DNA of 64,000 nt from Caulobacter sp. GTDB taxonomy: Bacteria > Pseudomonadota > Alphaproteobacteria > Caulobacterales > Caulobacteraceae. This document shows positions 55,679 through 64,000 of this stretch, piece after piece. Numbering within the stretch: position 1 is the first letter of the stretch; every line of letters begins with the position of its first letter. The notes below the pieces were generated by a model. That model was not told the origin of the DNA. It saw nothing but the letters and a program-made list of their open reading frames with translations, and did no database searches. Both the position numbers and the translations under genes were made by a program. The stretch lies in the NCBI GenBank assembly GCA_030680355.1, contig JAUXVF010000031.1, positions 1-64,000 of the forward strand, written 5' to 3'.

Positions 55679-58600
55679 ATGAAAAACATTTCCTCCTGGT
55701 CGATCCGGAATCCGATCCCGGTCATCCTGCTGTTCATCCTGCTGACCATCGCCGGGATCAGCGGTTTCAACGCCATGCGCATCAACAACAACCCGGACGT
55801 GGATTTTCCGCTGATCCAGGTTGTCGCCGCCCGCCCCGGCGCGGCCCCTACCGAGATGGAGACCCAGGTCACCCGTCTGATCGAGGACTCGATCGCCGGG
55901 CTGGGCGGGGTGCGCCACATGCGCTCGACCATCCTGGACGGCGTCTCCTACACGATGATCGAGTTCGAGCTGTCGACCAATGTCGAACGCGCGACCAACG
56001 ACGTCCGCAACGCCATGAGCGGCCTGCGCGCCAACCTGCCGCAGGACATGCAGGAACCGTCAGTGCGACGGATCGACATCACGGGCGATCCGCTGATCAC
56101 CTGGGTGGTGCGGTCCGGCTCGATGACCCCCGAGCAGCTGTCCTGGTTCGTCGACAACGACATAAGCCGGGCCCTGCTGGCCGTCCCCGGGGTCGGCGAG
56201 GTCAACCGCCGGGGCGGCGTCGACCGCGAGATCCGCATCGACCTCGACCCCGACCGGCTGGCCTCCTTCGACGTCACCGCCGCCCAGGTCAGCCAGGCGC
56301 TTGTCAGCACCAACAACGACCTGCCAGGCGGGCGGGTCACGGTCAGCGGCTCCGAACGCTCCATCCGCACCCTGGGCGCGGCCGACAGTGTGCAGCAGCT
56401 GGCCGATACGCGAGTGTCTCTGGGCGGGCGCAGCGTGCGCCTCGGCGATCTGGGGCGCGTCACGGACGGCTGGACCGAGCCCCGGACCCGGGCCCGCTAC
56501 AACGACGAGGAGGTGGTCACCTTTGACTTCCTGCGCTCGCGCGAGGCCAGCGAAGTCAAGACCGCCGAACGTGTCCGCAAGGTCATCGCCAAGGTCGACG
56601 CTGACCATCCCGAACTGACCATCGAGCAGATCAACGCCAACGTCGAATACGCCGAGGAGAGCTATATCGCCTCGCTGGAGGCGGTCGGTCTGGGCGCCCT
56701 GCTGGCGGTGCTGGTGGTCTGGCTGTTCCTGCGCGACTGGCGGGCGACCCTGGTTGCGGCGGTGGCCATGCCGCTGTCGCTGATACCGACCTTCGCGGTG
56801 CTCGAGCCGTTAGGTCAGTCCCTGAACATGATCACCCTGCTGGCCATATCCCTGACCATCGGGGTGCTGGTCGATGACGCCATCGTCGAGATCGAGAACA
56901 TCGTCCGCCACATGCGCGGCGGCAAGGCGCCATACCCCGCGGCCATGGAGGCGGCCGACGAGATCGGTCTGGCCGTGGTCGCCACGACCCTGACCATCGT
57001 GGCGGTGTTCGCCCCCGTCGGCTTCATGCCCGGCATCATCGGCCAGTTCTTCAAGGCCTTCGCCCTGGCCGCCTGCGTCTCGGTGCTGTTCTCGCTGGTC
57101 GTAGCCCGGATTCTGACGCCCCTGATGGGGGCCTATCTGCTCAAACCGCTGCCTCAGGACGACCACGACCCCAAGTGGATGGCGGGCTATCTGAAGTCCC
57201 TCACCTGGGCCCTCAAACACCGCTGGGTGGTGTTTTCCATGGGCGTGGCGGTGTTCGTCGCCACGGGACTGGTGACGCCGCTCGTGCCGTTTGAATTCCA
57301 GCCCGTGGCCGATCGCGGCCGGGCCGCGTTCGACGTCGATCTGCCCCCCGGCGCCACCCTGGCCGAGACCGACGCTGTCGTGCAGCAGGTCACCACGGTG
57401 CTGCGCGCCCGGCCGGAGGTGCGTTCGGTCTATGCCGCGATCGGCGGCAACGACGTCAACACCTCCACGGTGACCGCCGACCTGGTCGACAAAGGCGATC
57501 GCAGTCTGAGCCAGCAACAGTTCGTCCGGACCATGGTCGACCGGTTTGAATCCGTCCCCGGCGCCCGCATCGGCGCCGCCTCCCAGTCCGGCGGCGGGCC
57601 CAGCGACGGCAGCAGCTATACCTTCTCCATTCTCAGCGATGACGGCGACCGGCTGCAGATGGCGGCGCGGGCCGTCGAGGCGGAGATGCGCGGGGTCCAG
57701 GGCCTGGCCAATGTGGTCAACACCGCTTCGATCGCCCGGCCAGAGATCCTGATCACCCCCAAGCCGGACCAGGCGGCCCGACTGGGCGTCTCGGCCGGCT
57801 CGCTGGCCCAGGCCATCCGGGTGGCGACCATCGGCGATGTCGACCAGTCACTGCCCAAATACAATCTCGGCGACCGGCAGGTGCCGATCCGCCTGATGCT
57901 GACGGACACGGCCCGCGAGGATCTGTCGGTGCTCGAAAACCTGCGCGTGCCGACCACCGGCGGCGGCGCCGTGCCGCTGGGCGCGGTGGCCGACATCACC
58001 TTCGGGGCGGGCCCCTCCCAGATCAAACGCGCCGACCGCTCCCGTATCGCCACCATCACCGGCGAACTGGACGGCATCACCAGCGGCGAGGCCAATCAGG
58101 CGGTCCACAAGCTCGAGTCGGTCAAGAACCTGCCCGATGGGGTGCGCGAGGTCGCCGCCGGCGACACCGAGTTCATCCAGGAGATGGTCATCGGCTTCGC
58201 CGGCGCGTTCATCACCGGCCTGCTGCTGATGTACGCGGTGCTGGCGCTGCTGTTCAAAAGCTTCCTGCACCCGATCACCATCATGGCCGCCCTGCCGCTG
58301 GCCATCGGCGGCGCCTTCGTCGGCCTGCTGATCATGGGCAGCAGCTTCTCGATCGCCTCCCTGATCGGAATCCTGATGCTGATGGGGATCGCGGCCAAGA
58401 ACTCGATCCTGCTGGTCGAGTACGCGCTGGAAGCCATCAGCGGCGGCATGACCCGCCACGAGGCCCTGATGGACGCCGCCCACAAACGGGCGCGGCCGAT
58501 CCTGATGACCAGCGTCGCCATGGGCGCGGGCATGGCCCCGATCGCCGTGGGCCTGGGCGCCGATGTGGAGTTCCGCCAGCCGATGGCGATCGCCGTGGTG

Positions 58601-58726
58601 GGCGGGCTGATCACCTCGACGCTGCTGTCGCTGCTCTATATTCCAGCGATCTTCACGATCATCGACGACATCCGGATCTGGGTGCATCGCAGGCTGCAAA
58701 TCCGCTTCGCGGGCCAGAAGGGCTAG
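55679..58726 (+). CDS. RND multidrug efflux permease (HAE1/AcrB type)
   Basis: Proton-driven inner membrane pump of 1015 residues, close to the normal 1020-1050. The N-terminal span and AARPGAAPTEMETQVTRLIE (about 42-61) match the family. The TM4 proton relay segment is TIGVLVDDAIVEIENIVRHM (about 393-412) with two Asp residues, and the TM10 partner segment MLMGIAAKNSILLVEYALEA (about 899-918) keeps the Lys/Asn region. Two large periplasmic loops are present. Together with the adaptor upstream it forms a two-gene efflux system; substrates cannot be predicted. Confidence 0.94.
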   Translation: MKNISSWSIRNPIPVILLFILLTIAGISGFNAMRINNNPDVDFPLIQVVAARPGAAPTEMETQVTRLIEDSIAGLGGVRHMRSTILDGVSYTMIEFELSTNVERATNDVRNAMSGLRANLPQDMQEPSVRRIDITGDPLITWVVRSGSMTPEQLSWFVDNDISRALLAVPGVGEVNRRGGVDREIRIDLDPDRLASFDVTAAQVSQALVSTNNDLPGGRVTVSGSERSIRTLGAADSVQQLADTRVSLGGRSVRLGDLGRVTDGWTEPRTRARYNDEEVVTFDFLRSREASEVKTAERVRKVIAKVDADHPELTIEQINANVEYAEESYIASLEAVGLGALLAVLVVWLFLRDWRATLVAAVAMPLSLIPTFAVLEPLGQSLNMITLLAISLTIGVLVDDAIVEIENIVRHMRGGKAPYPAAMEAADEIGLAVVATTLTIVAVFAPVGFMPGIIGQFFKAFALAACVSVLFSLVVARILTPLMGAYLLKPLPQDDHDPKWMAGYLKSLTWALKHRWVVFSMGVAVFVATGLVTPLVPFEFQPVADRGRAAFDVDLPPGATLAETDAVVQQVTTVLRARPEVRSVYAAIGGNDVNTSTVTADLVDKGDRSLSQQQFVRTMVDRFESVPGARIGAASQSGGGPSDGSSYTFSILSDDGDRLQMAARAVEAEMRGVQGLANVVNTASIARPEILITPKPDQAARLGVSAGSLAQAIRVATIGDVDQSLPKYNLGDRQVPIRLMLTDTAREDLSVLENLRVPTTGGGAVPLGAVADITFGAGPSQIKRADRSRIATITGELDGITSGEANQAVHKLESVKNLPDGVREVAAGDTEFIQEMVIGFAGAFITGLLLMYAVLALLFKSFLHPITIMAALPLAIGGAFVGLLIMGSSFSIASLIGILMLMGIAAKNSILLVEYALEAISGGMTRHEALMDAAHKRARPILMTSVAMGAGMAPIAVGLGADVEFRQPMAIAVVGGLITSTLLSLLYIPAIFTIIDDIRIWVHRRLQIRFAGQKG

Positions 58727-58748
58727 CTTGGCGACGTGGTTAATTAGA

Positions 58749-58781
58749 CATTAGGATTCGCGCCGCAAACCGGTCCTAATG
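58749..58781. promoter_or_regulatory. Inverted repeat between the RND pump and EipA-like gene
   Basis: CATTAGGA and TCCTAATG are exact 8-bp reverse complements separated by 17 bases, in the gap before the EipA-like gene. It may be an operator, or less likely a terminator of the pump gene since no U-run follows. Confidence 0.4.
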
Positions 58782-58825
58782 AGGTGCGAGTCTGATGACT
58801 CAAACCTGCTCTGGAGAGCCCGACT

Positions 58826-59416
58826 ATGGACCGCCGCACTCTGATCCTTTCCGGTCTCGCCGCGGGCGTGAGTGGATGCGCCACGGGCGGGTCCACCTAC
58901 GCCGCCGACGGGACGGTCGACGCCGAAACGCCCGGCACCTACAGCGCCGACGAAATCATCGGCGCGACCTCCGACTTCCTGGGCGTCACCGCCGAAGCGG
59001 CGGGCGCCGCCATCGAGCGCATCTTCAAGGAGAACGGCCGCCCCACCGCCTATATCGCCGGTGAAGAGGCCTCGGCCGCGATCAGCATCGGCGCCCGCTA
59101 CGGCCGCGGTCTGATGTACATGAAGGAACGGCCGACCCAGGAGGTGTTCTGGCAGGGCCCCTCGATCGGTTTCGATCTCGGCGGCAACGCCAGCCGGGTC
59201 TTTACCCTCTGCTACAATCTGCATTACCCGGACATGATCTATCGCCGCTTCCCCGGGGTCGAGGGATCGGCCTATGTGATCGCCGGCATGGGCGTGAACT
59301 ACCAGCGGGCCGACGGCATCACGCTGGCCCCGATGCGCGCCGGCGTCGGCTTCCGGCTGGGCGCCAACGTCGGCTACCTGTCCTACAGCCGCAAGCGCAA
59401 CATCCTGCCGTTCTAG
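58826..59416 (+). CDS. EipA/DUF1134 family envelope protein
   Basis: Protein of 196 residues. After an N-terminal signal (RTLILSGLAAGVSGCATGG, lipobox-like SGC at Cys18), the DUF1134 domain is recognisable: TYSADEIIGATSDFLG, AYIAGEEASAAISIGARYG, VFWQGPSIGFDLGGNASR (about 110-127), GVEGSAYVIAGMGVNYQR and a C-terminal NVGYLSYSRKRN. EipA in Brucella and relatives is a periplasmic protein needed for envelope integrity. GGAG lies about 11 bases before ATG 58826. The lipoprotein status is uncertain. Confidence 0.88.
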   Translation: MDRRTLILSGLAAGVSGCATGGSTYAADGTVDAETPGTYSADEIIGATSDFLGVTAEAAGAAIERIFKENGRPTAYIAGEEASAAISIGARYGRGLMYMKERPTQEVFWQGPSIGFDLGGNASRVFTLCYNLHYPDMIYRRFPGVEGSAYVIAGMGVNYQRADGITLAPMRAGVGFRLGANVGYLSYSRKRNILPF

Positions 59417-59431
59417 GCCCGCCGTCTCCGG

Positions 59432-59965
59432 TCAGTGCTTGTCGGTGAGACTGGCCAACCAGTCCATCAGGGCCAGCAGCACGCCGGAGACCACGAAGGT
59501 CAGGTGGACGACCACCAGCCATAGCAGCTTGGTCCCGTCGACCGGGGCGCCGGCGCCGGCGGTCTCCAGGAAGGCCTTGAGCAGGGCGATGGCGGAGATG
59601 GCCACGATCGAGGCCACCAGCTTCATCTTCAGGCCCGAGAAGTCGACCTTGCCCATCCAGCTGGGCCGGTCGGCGTGCTCGCCGATGTCCAGCTTGGAGA
59701 CGAAGTTCTCATAGCCCGAGAAGATCACGATCAGGACCAGGTTGCCGGCCAGCGACAGGTCGATCAGCGAAAGGGCCAGCAGGATGGCGTCCTCGGCCTT
59801 GGCGTGGCCCGACAGCATGACCGGAACGGCATGAACCAGTTCCTGGCCGAAGATCATGATCAGCGCGATCAGGGCCAGGACCAGCCCGACATACATCGGC
59901 GCCATCAACCAGCGGGAGGCGAACAGGCCGCGTTCAAGCACGGTTTCGAGCAGAGGTTTGGTCAT
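59432..59965 (-). CDS. UPF0114 (YqhA) family membrane protein
   Basis: Inner membrane protein of 177 residues: LERGLFASRWLMAPMYVGLV (10-29) is the family's N-terminal signature, LSLIDLSLAGNLVLIVIFSG (about 65-84) the second, and YENFVSK follows. About four spans. Function unknown. It converges on the EipA-like gene with 15 bases between. Confidence 0.92.
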   Translation of the reverse strand: MTKPLLETVLERGLFASRWLMAPMYVGLVLALIALIMIFGQELVHAVPVMLSGHAKAEDAILLALSLIDLSLAGNLVLIVIFSGYENFVSKLDIGEHADRPSWMGKVDFSGLKMKLVASIVAISAIALLKAFLETAGAGAPVDGTKLLWLVVVHLTFVVSGVLLALMDWLASLTDKH

Positions 59966-60024
59966 GAAGGCTCCTTGGCCGCCCTAGTTAGCCATCCGCG
60001 CGGCCGGCACAAGGCCGTGTGGGG

Positions 60025-60312
60025 TCAGGACCGCCCCCAAAGATGCTCGACCCGCGCCGACCGCACGCCCGGCCCGGCGGCCAGCTGGTCGGCCAGGCTG
60101 ACGGCTCCGGCCTCGTTGAGGCGACGGACGCGCAGCACGCCCTCGACCAGGTGACCGACGGTGCTGATCGACAGATTGCAGACCTCGGCCGTGCTGGCGG
60201 CCAGGCCGGTGCGGGCGGCGTCGAGCGCCTGGCTGACGTCGTCGGCGATAAAGCGCAGCACATGGCGACCGTCGGGTTGATCGGCGAGCGACTGGGGGGC
60301 AGGGAGAGGCAT
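60025..60312 (-). CDS. Small hypothetical protein
   Basis: Protein of 95 residues from ATG 60312 with AAGGA 8 bases upstream, largely helical and soluble: VLRFIADDVSQALDAARTGL in the first third, VGHLVEGVLRVRRLNEAGAV later. No family recognised. It begins just after a strong terminator hairpin that closes the pheST transcript, so it has its own promoter or depends on read-through. Confidence 0.5.
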   Translation of the reverse strand: MPLPAPQSLADQPDGRHVLRFIADDVSQALDAARTGLAASTAEVCNLSISTVGHLVEGVLRVRRLNEAGAVSLADQLAAGPGVRSARVEHLWGRS

Positions 60313-60357
60313 GGGCAGGGTCCTTTGACTGGGGTGAAGGACCGGCGAACCGCACAG

Positions 60358-60392
60358 CAAAAACCCCGCTTCCGTTTCCGGAGCGGGGCTTT
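60358..60392 (-). terminator. Rho-independent terminator of the pheST operon
   Basis: On the minus strand GCCCCGCT and AGCGGGGT form a GC-rich stem interrupted by a short central part (CCGGAAACGGA), followed directly by TTTTTGC. Confidence 0.8.
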
Positions 60393-60419
60393 GAAGATCT
60401 TGCGATCAGCCGGCGGGAT

Positions 60420-60554
60420 CTAGGTCGCGCGGGCAAGCTCCGGTCCGGAAGGATCGGTAATAATCTTGCTGGTTTTCGACATGAACAGGGCGCGGGCGGT
60501 CATCGTCCCGGCGGGGACGGCGAGGCTTTCAGCGATGGCGGCGCGGGTGCTCAT
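60420..60554 (-). CDS. Possible 44-residue protein downstream of pheT
   Basis: The frame from ATG 60554 to TAG 60420 gives MSTRAAIAESLAVPAGTMTA then a Ser/Thr/Lys-rich tail. No ribosome site is obvious and it shares a long open frame with pheT's antisense codon pattern, but its position between the pheT stop and the terminator is where a conserved small gene could sit. Low support. Confidence 0.35.
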   Translation of the reverse strand: MSTRAAIAESLAVPAGTMTARALFMSKTSKIITDPSGPELARAT

Positions 60555-60625
60555 GTCGGCGGCAGGGATAGGCGGTGGAAGACCGCCCGTCAAATCCTCT
60601 CCTCGCGGAGGGAAGGATGACCGAT

Positions 60626-63025
60626 CTATCCCCGCAACCGCCCGCCGGCTTTCTCGGCCGCCGCCACGATGGCGGCTGACAGGGCTTCGATCTCGGCCTC
60701 GGCGAGGGTCTTTTCGCGCGGCTGGACGGTGACCTCGACGGCCAGGGACTTCTGACCCTCGGGAACGCCGGCGCCCTGGTAGACGTCGAACACCCGGGCG
60801 CCGGCGATCAGCGCCTTGTCGGCCCCGACCACGGCCTTGACCAGGTCGCCGGCCGGTTTGGCGGCGTCGACCAGGAAGGCGAAGTCGCGGGTCAGCGGCA
60901 TCAGGGGCGACAGGTCGAGAGCCGACCGGGTCTTGCCCTTCTTCTTGGGCTCGGGAATGGCCTCGATCCAGATCTCGAAACCGTAGACCGGACCCTCGAC
61001 GTCGAGGGCCTTGAGCACGGCCGGGTGCAGTTCGCCGAACTCGGCCAGGATCGCCTTGGGACCCAGCTGCAGGCGCGCCGAGCGCCCCGGGTGCCACCAG
61101 CTCGACGCAGCGCCTTGCGCGGTCTGCAGCGAAGCCACGGGCGCGCCCAGCTCCTCCAGCAGGGCCAGCAAATCGGCCTTGACCGTGAACAGGTCGTCCT
61201 GGGGCCGCTTGTCCCAGCCGGTGGGCAGGTGCGGGGCCAGCACCGCCGCGATGGCCAGCTTCTGGTCCTGCGGCCGGTCGCCGGCGAACACCGGGCCGAC
61301 CTCGAAGAGGGCCGCGTCGGGGAAGCCCCGGCGGGCGTTGCGGCCGGCGGCCCCGATCAGGCCCGGCAGGATCGAGGGGCGCATGGTGTCGATGTCGGCT
61401 GACATCGGATTGGCCAGCACCAGGGCGTCGTCGCCGCCGCCGAACAGCTTTGCGGTAGCGTTGTGGGTGAAGGACCAGGTGATGGCTTCGGCATAGCCGG
61501 CGGCGGCCAGGGCGCGACGGGCGGTGCGGGCGCGACCCTGACGGACCGTCAGGACGCCGGCGGCGGAGCGGGCGACCTCGGGCAGGGGCGTGGCCGGCAG
61601 GGCGTCGTAGCCGGCGATGCGGGCGACTTCCTCGACCAGATCGGCCTTGCCCTCGACGTCGCGCCGCCAGGTCGGCGGGGTCACGGTCCAGGTCCGTCCC
61701 GTCGTCTCGACCGCGAAGCCGAGCTTGCCGAGAATGTCGGCCGACGTTTCCGGGGCGATCGACAGGCCCGCCAGCTGCTCGACATAGGCCGGATCGAAGG
61801 TGATCGGACCGGGCGCGGGCAGCGCCTCGCCGGCGACCACGACGTCGGAGGCCTCGCCGCCGCAGAGCTTGAGAATCAGGCCGGTGGCCAGCTCCAGGCC
61901 ATCGACCATGAAGCCGGTGTCGACGCCGCGGGCGAAGCGGTACTGGGCGTCGGAGGTGATGCCGGCGGTGCGGCCGGTCTGGGCCGTGCGGATCGGGTCG
62001 AACCAGGCGCTTTCGAGGAAGACCTCGGTGGTCGTTTCCGAACAGCCGGTGGACTCGCCGCCCATGACGCCGCCCAGGCCGACCGGGCGTTCGCCGTCGG
62101 CGTCGGCGATGACGCTCATCTCCGGGGTCAGGGCGTAGGTCTTGCCGTCCAGGGCGATCAGATGCTCGTCGCCGTGCTCGCCGTGGCGGCCCAGTCGCGC
62201 CTCGATCGTCGTTCCCGACAGCTTGGCGGCGTCATAGACGTGCAGCGGCCGGGCCCGGTCGTAGGTGATCAGGTTGGTGATATCGACCAGGGTGTTGATC
62301 GGGCGCAGGCCGATGGCCTTCAGCCGGGCCTGCAGCCAGGCGGGGGAGGGGCCGTTCTTCACGCCGCGGATCAGCCGGCCCGAAAAGGTCCGGCAGGCCT
62401 CGCCGTCGACCTTGAGGGCGATAGGGCAGGGGAAGGTCCCCGGGACCGGCGTCACCGTCTGGGCGCGCAGGGTCCCGACGCCGGCGGCCGACAGGTCGCG
62501 GGCGATGCCGGCGACGCCCAGCCAGTCGGGGCGGTTGGGGGTGACCTCGAAGTCGATGACCGATTCCAGGCCCAGGGCCTGGGCGGCGGGCAGGCCGACA
62601 GGGAAGTCGGCCGACAGGTCGAGGATGCCGTCGGATTCTTCGGCGGTCTCCATCTCGGCGGCCGAGCAGAGCATGCCGTTGGAGACCACGCCGCGAACCG
62701 GCTTTTCCACCAGGGTCACGCCCAGGCCCGGCACATAGCTGCCGATCGGGGCGTAGATCGTGGTCAGGCCGGCGCGGGCGTTGGGGGCGCCACAGACGAT
62801 CTCCTTGCGGCCGTCGACGGTGTCGACCTGACAGACCTGCAGCCGGTCGGCGTTGGGGTGCCGCTCGGCGGAGACGATCTTCGCCACGGTGAAGGCGGCC
62901 AGCTTCTCGGCCGGGTCGGTGACATGCTCGACTTCAAGGCCGGCCATGGTCATGGCCTCGACGACCTGGGCGGTCGTGGCCTCGGTGTCGAGGTGGTCCT
63001 TGAGCCAGGAGAGGGTGAATTTCAT
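60626..63025 (-). CDS. pheT: Phenylalanyl-tRNA synthetase beta subunit
   Basis: PheT of 799 residues. The N-terminal EMAP/B3-like and tRNA-binding region begins [40 protein letters not shown] is the OB-fold part. The B3/B4 editing region and B5 domain follow ([12 protein letters not shown] at about 471-482), and the C-terminal anticodon-binding ferredoxin-like domain ends in [20 protein letters not shown]. Full length for the bacterial enzyme. It lies 10 bases after pheS on the same strand and the operon ends at the hairpin at 60358-60392. Confidence 0.97.
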   Translation of the reverse strand: MKFTLSWLKDHLDTEATTAQVVEAMTMAGLEVEHVTDPAEKLAAFTVAKIVSAERHPNADRLQVCQVDTVDGRKEIVCGAPNARAGLTTIYAPIGSYVPGLGVTLVEKPVRGVVSNGMLCSAAEMETAEESDGILDLSADFPVGLPAAQALGLESVIDFEVTPNRPDWLGVAGIARDLSAAGVGTLRAQTVTPVPGTFPCPIALKVDGEACRTFSGRLIRGVKNGPSPAWLQARLKAIGLRPINTLVDITNLITYDRARPLHVYDAAKLSGTTIEARLGRHGEHGDEHLIALDGKTYALTPEMSVIADADGERPVGLGGVMGGESTGCSETTTEVFLESAWFDPIRTAQTGRTAGITSDAQYRFARGVDTGFMVDGLELATGLILKLCGGEASDVVVAGEALPAPGPITFDPAYVEQLAGLSIAPETSADILGKLGFAVETTGRTWTVTPPTWRRDVEGKADLVEEVARIAGYDALPATPLPEVARSAAGVLTVRQGRARTARRALAAAGYAEAITWSFTHNATAKLFGGGDDALVLANPMSADIDTMRPSILPGLIGAAGRNARRGFPDAALFEVGPVFAGDRPQDQKLAIAAVLAPHLPTGWDKRPQDDLFTVKADLLALLEELGAPVASLQTAQGAASSWWHPGRSARLQLGPKAILAEFGELHPAVLKALDVEGPVYGFEIWIEAIPEPKKKGKTRSALDLSPLMPLTRDFAFLVDAAKPAGDLVKAVVGADKALIAGARVFDVYQGAGVPEGQKSLAVEVTVQPREKTLAEAEIEALSAAIVAAAEKAGGRLRG

Positions 63026-63035
63026 CGTCGCTCTC

Positions 63036-64000
63036 CTAGCTCAGGCCGGTGGCGGGATTGGGCGCGGCGAAGGCGCTGAACCCGTAGTGCGACAGCCAGC
63101 GGGTGTCGTTCTCGAAGGCGTCACGGGCGTCGGGCATGCCGTATTTCAGCATCGCCAGCCGGTCGATGCCGAGGCCGAAGGCGAAGCCCTGATAGATGTC
63201 CGGGTCGATGCCGCAGGAGCGCAGCACGTTGGGATGCACCATCCCGCAGCCGAGAATCTCCAGCCAGTCGCTGCCGGTGCCGATCTTGATCTCGCCGCCC
63301 GAGCGGTCGCAGCCGATATCCATCTCGGCGCTGGGCTCGGTGAACGGGAAGTGGTGCGGCCGGAAGCGGCTGACCACGCCGGCGACCTCGAAGAAGCGGG
63401 CGATGAAAGTTTCCAGGGTCCATTTCAGGTGACCCATATGGATGCCCTTGTCGATGACCAGGCCTTCCATCTGGTGGAACATCGGGGTGTGGGTCGCGTC
63501 GCTGTCGCAGCGATAGGTGCGGCCGGGCACGACGATGCGGATCGGCGGCTCGATGGTGGTGGCGATCCAGGGCGCGGCCGGCTTTTCGTTGGTGCGCTGC
63601 ATGGCCCGCACCTGCACCGGGCTGGTGTGGGTGCGCAGCAGTTTGCGCTCCCCGTCCGGGCCGGGCTTGAAGAAGAAGGTGTCGTGCATCTCCCGCGCCG
63701 GGTGCTTCTCCGGGAAGTTCAGGGCGGTGAAGTTGTTGAAGTCGGTCTCGATGTCGGGGCCTTCGGCGACCGCGAAGCCCATCTCGGCGAAGATGGCGGT
63801 CATCTCGTCCATGACCTGCAGGGTCGGATGCACCGAGCCCTTGCGGCGGGCCGGGGCGGGCAGGGTCAGGTCCAGCGTCTCGCGGGCCAGCCGGGCGTCG
63901 AGTTCGGCGGCCTCCAGGGCGACTTTGCGGGCCGCCAGGGCGGCGGCGACGCGGTCGCGCAGGCCGTTGATCGCCGGACCCGCCTCGCGGCGCTCGTCGG
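63036..64000 (-). CDS. pheS: Phenylalanyl-tRNA synthetase alpha subunit (5' part outside window)
   Basis: The frame is open to the window edge and lacks its first 30 or so codons. Class II synthetase motifs are visible: [20 protein letters not shown] with [12 protein letters not shown] following (motif 2 region), [15 protein letters not shown], and [20 protein letters not shown] (motif 3). The internal ATG at 63833 is not the start, since conserved N-terminal sequence continues upstream of it. Together with pheT it forms the alpha2-beta2 enzyme. Confidence 0.96.
   Translation of the reverse strand, partial: DERREAGPAINGLRDRVAAALAARKVALEAAELDARLARETLDLTLPAPARRKGSVHPTLQVMDEMTAIFAEMGFAVAEGPDIETDFNNFTALNFPEKHPAREMHDTFFFKPGPDGERKLLRTHTSPVQVRAMQRTNEKPAAPWIATTIEPPIRIVVPGRTYRCDSDATHTPMFHQMEGLVIDKGIHMGHLKWTLETFIARFFEVAGVVSRFRPHHFPFTEPSAEMDIGCDRSGGEIKIGTGSDWLEILGCGMVHPNVLRSCGIDPDIYQGFAFGLGIDRLAMLKYGMPDARDAFENDTRWLSHYGFSAFAAPNPATGLS

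Overview
The window is a high-GC alphaproteobacterial chromosome segment, most likely from Caulobacterales (Phenylobacterium/Caulobacter-like). This is inferred from gene content: an ECF sigma/ChrR pair of the RpoE-ChrR type, a CdnL/CarD gene next to a 7Fe ferredoxin, an S4 protein and a SUV3-like helicase, an EipA/DUF1134 protein, orphan-located cobT, pheST, lepA, clpB, and many xenobiotic or fatty-acid catabolism genes. No species call is possible from sequence alone. Genes are tightly packed and many neighbours overlap by ATGA.

Layout. 0.5-4.05 kb: an ECF sigma factor and ChrR-like anti-sigma, divergent from an FAD oxidoreductase/DUF1365 pair; the 130-bp intergenic gap carries two face-to-face promoter-like elements of the same form. 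4-16.4 kb: catabolic block with two acyl-CoA dehydrogenases, an amidohydrolase, a nitroreductase, TrmL, a TetR regulator with a Coq4-family protein, a GST, an MFS permease, an acyl-CoA synthetase and a flavin monooxygenase whose 5' end is cut off by an insertion sequence. 16.4-20.2 kb: a rearranged mobile region made of an IS6-family element, an inverted 3' remnant of an IS3-family element, an AT-rich stretch with one small gene and one truncated gene, a full IS3-family element, then TTCCCTGTT repeats and tRNA-Arg(CCU).

20.3-33.5 kb: housekeeping and small accessory genes: a DctA-like symporter, DUF4345, GFA-like, SRPBCC, thioesterase, DUF938 and a lipoprotein/membrane pair, then the SUV3 helicase-S4-fdxA-cdnL run and a secreted amidohydrolase. 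33.8-46.5 kb: a small lipoprotein, rpmB with a clear promoter and terminator, a 31-aa/89-aa small membrane protein pair behind a perfect 13-bp palindrome, the lldD / phytase-like esterase / cobT overlap chain, a sensor kinase, a cold shock protein, a GNAT protein, REP-like repeats and clpB. 46.5-52.5 kb: a sulfatase and then an accessory patch with an HTH protein, a phage-type cytosine-methyltransferase-like protein, an HNH nuclease with a probable PUA-like reader domain, and a DUF4258/DUF2283 pair. 52.6-64 kb: lepA, an RND efflux adaptor and pump, an EipA-like protein, an UPF0114 protein, and pheT with the 5'-truncated (by the window edge) pheS.

No CRISPR array, rRNA, complete prophage or integrase gene was found. 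Functional assignments rest on motif and family recognition from the translations; no database search was run.
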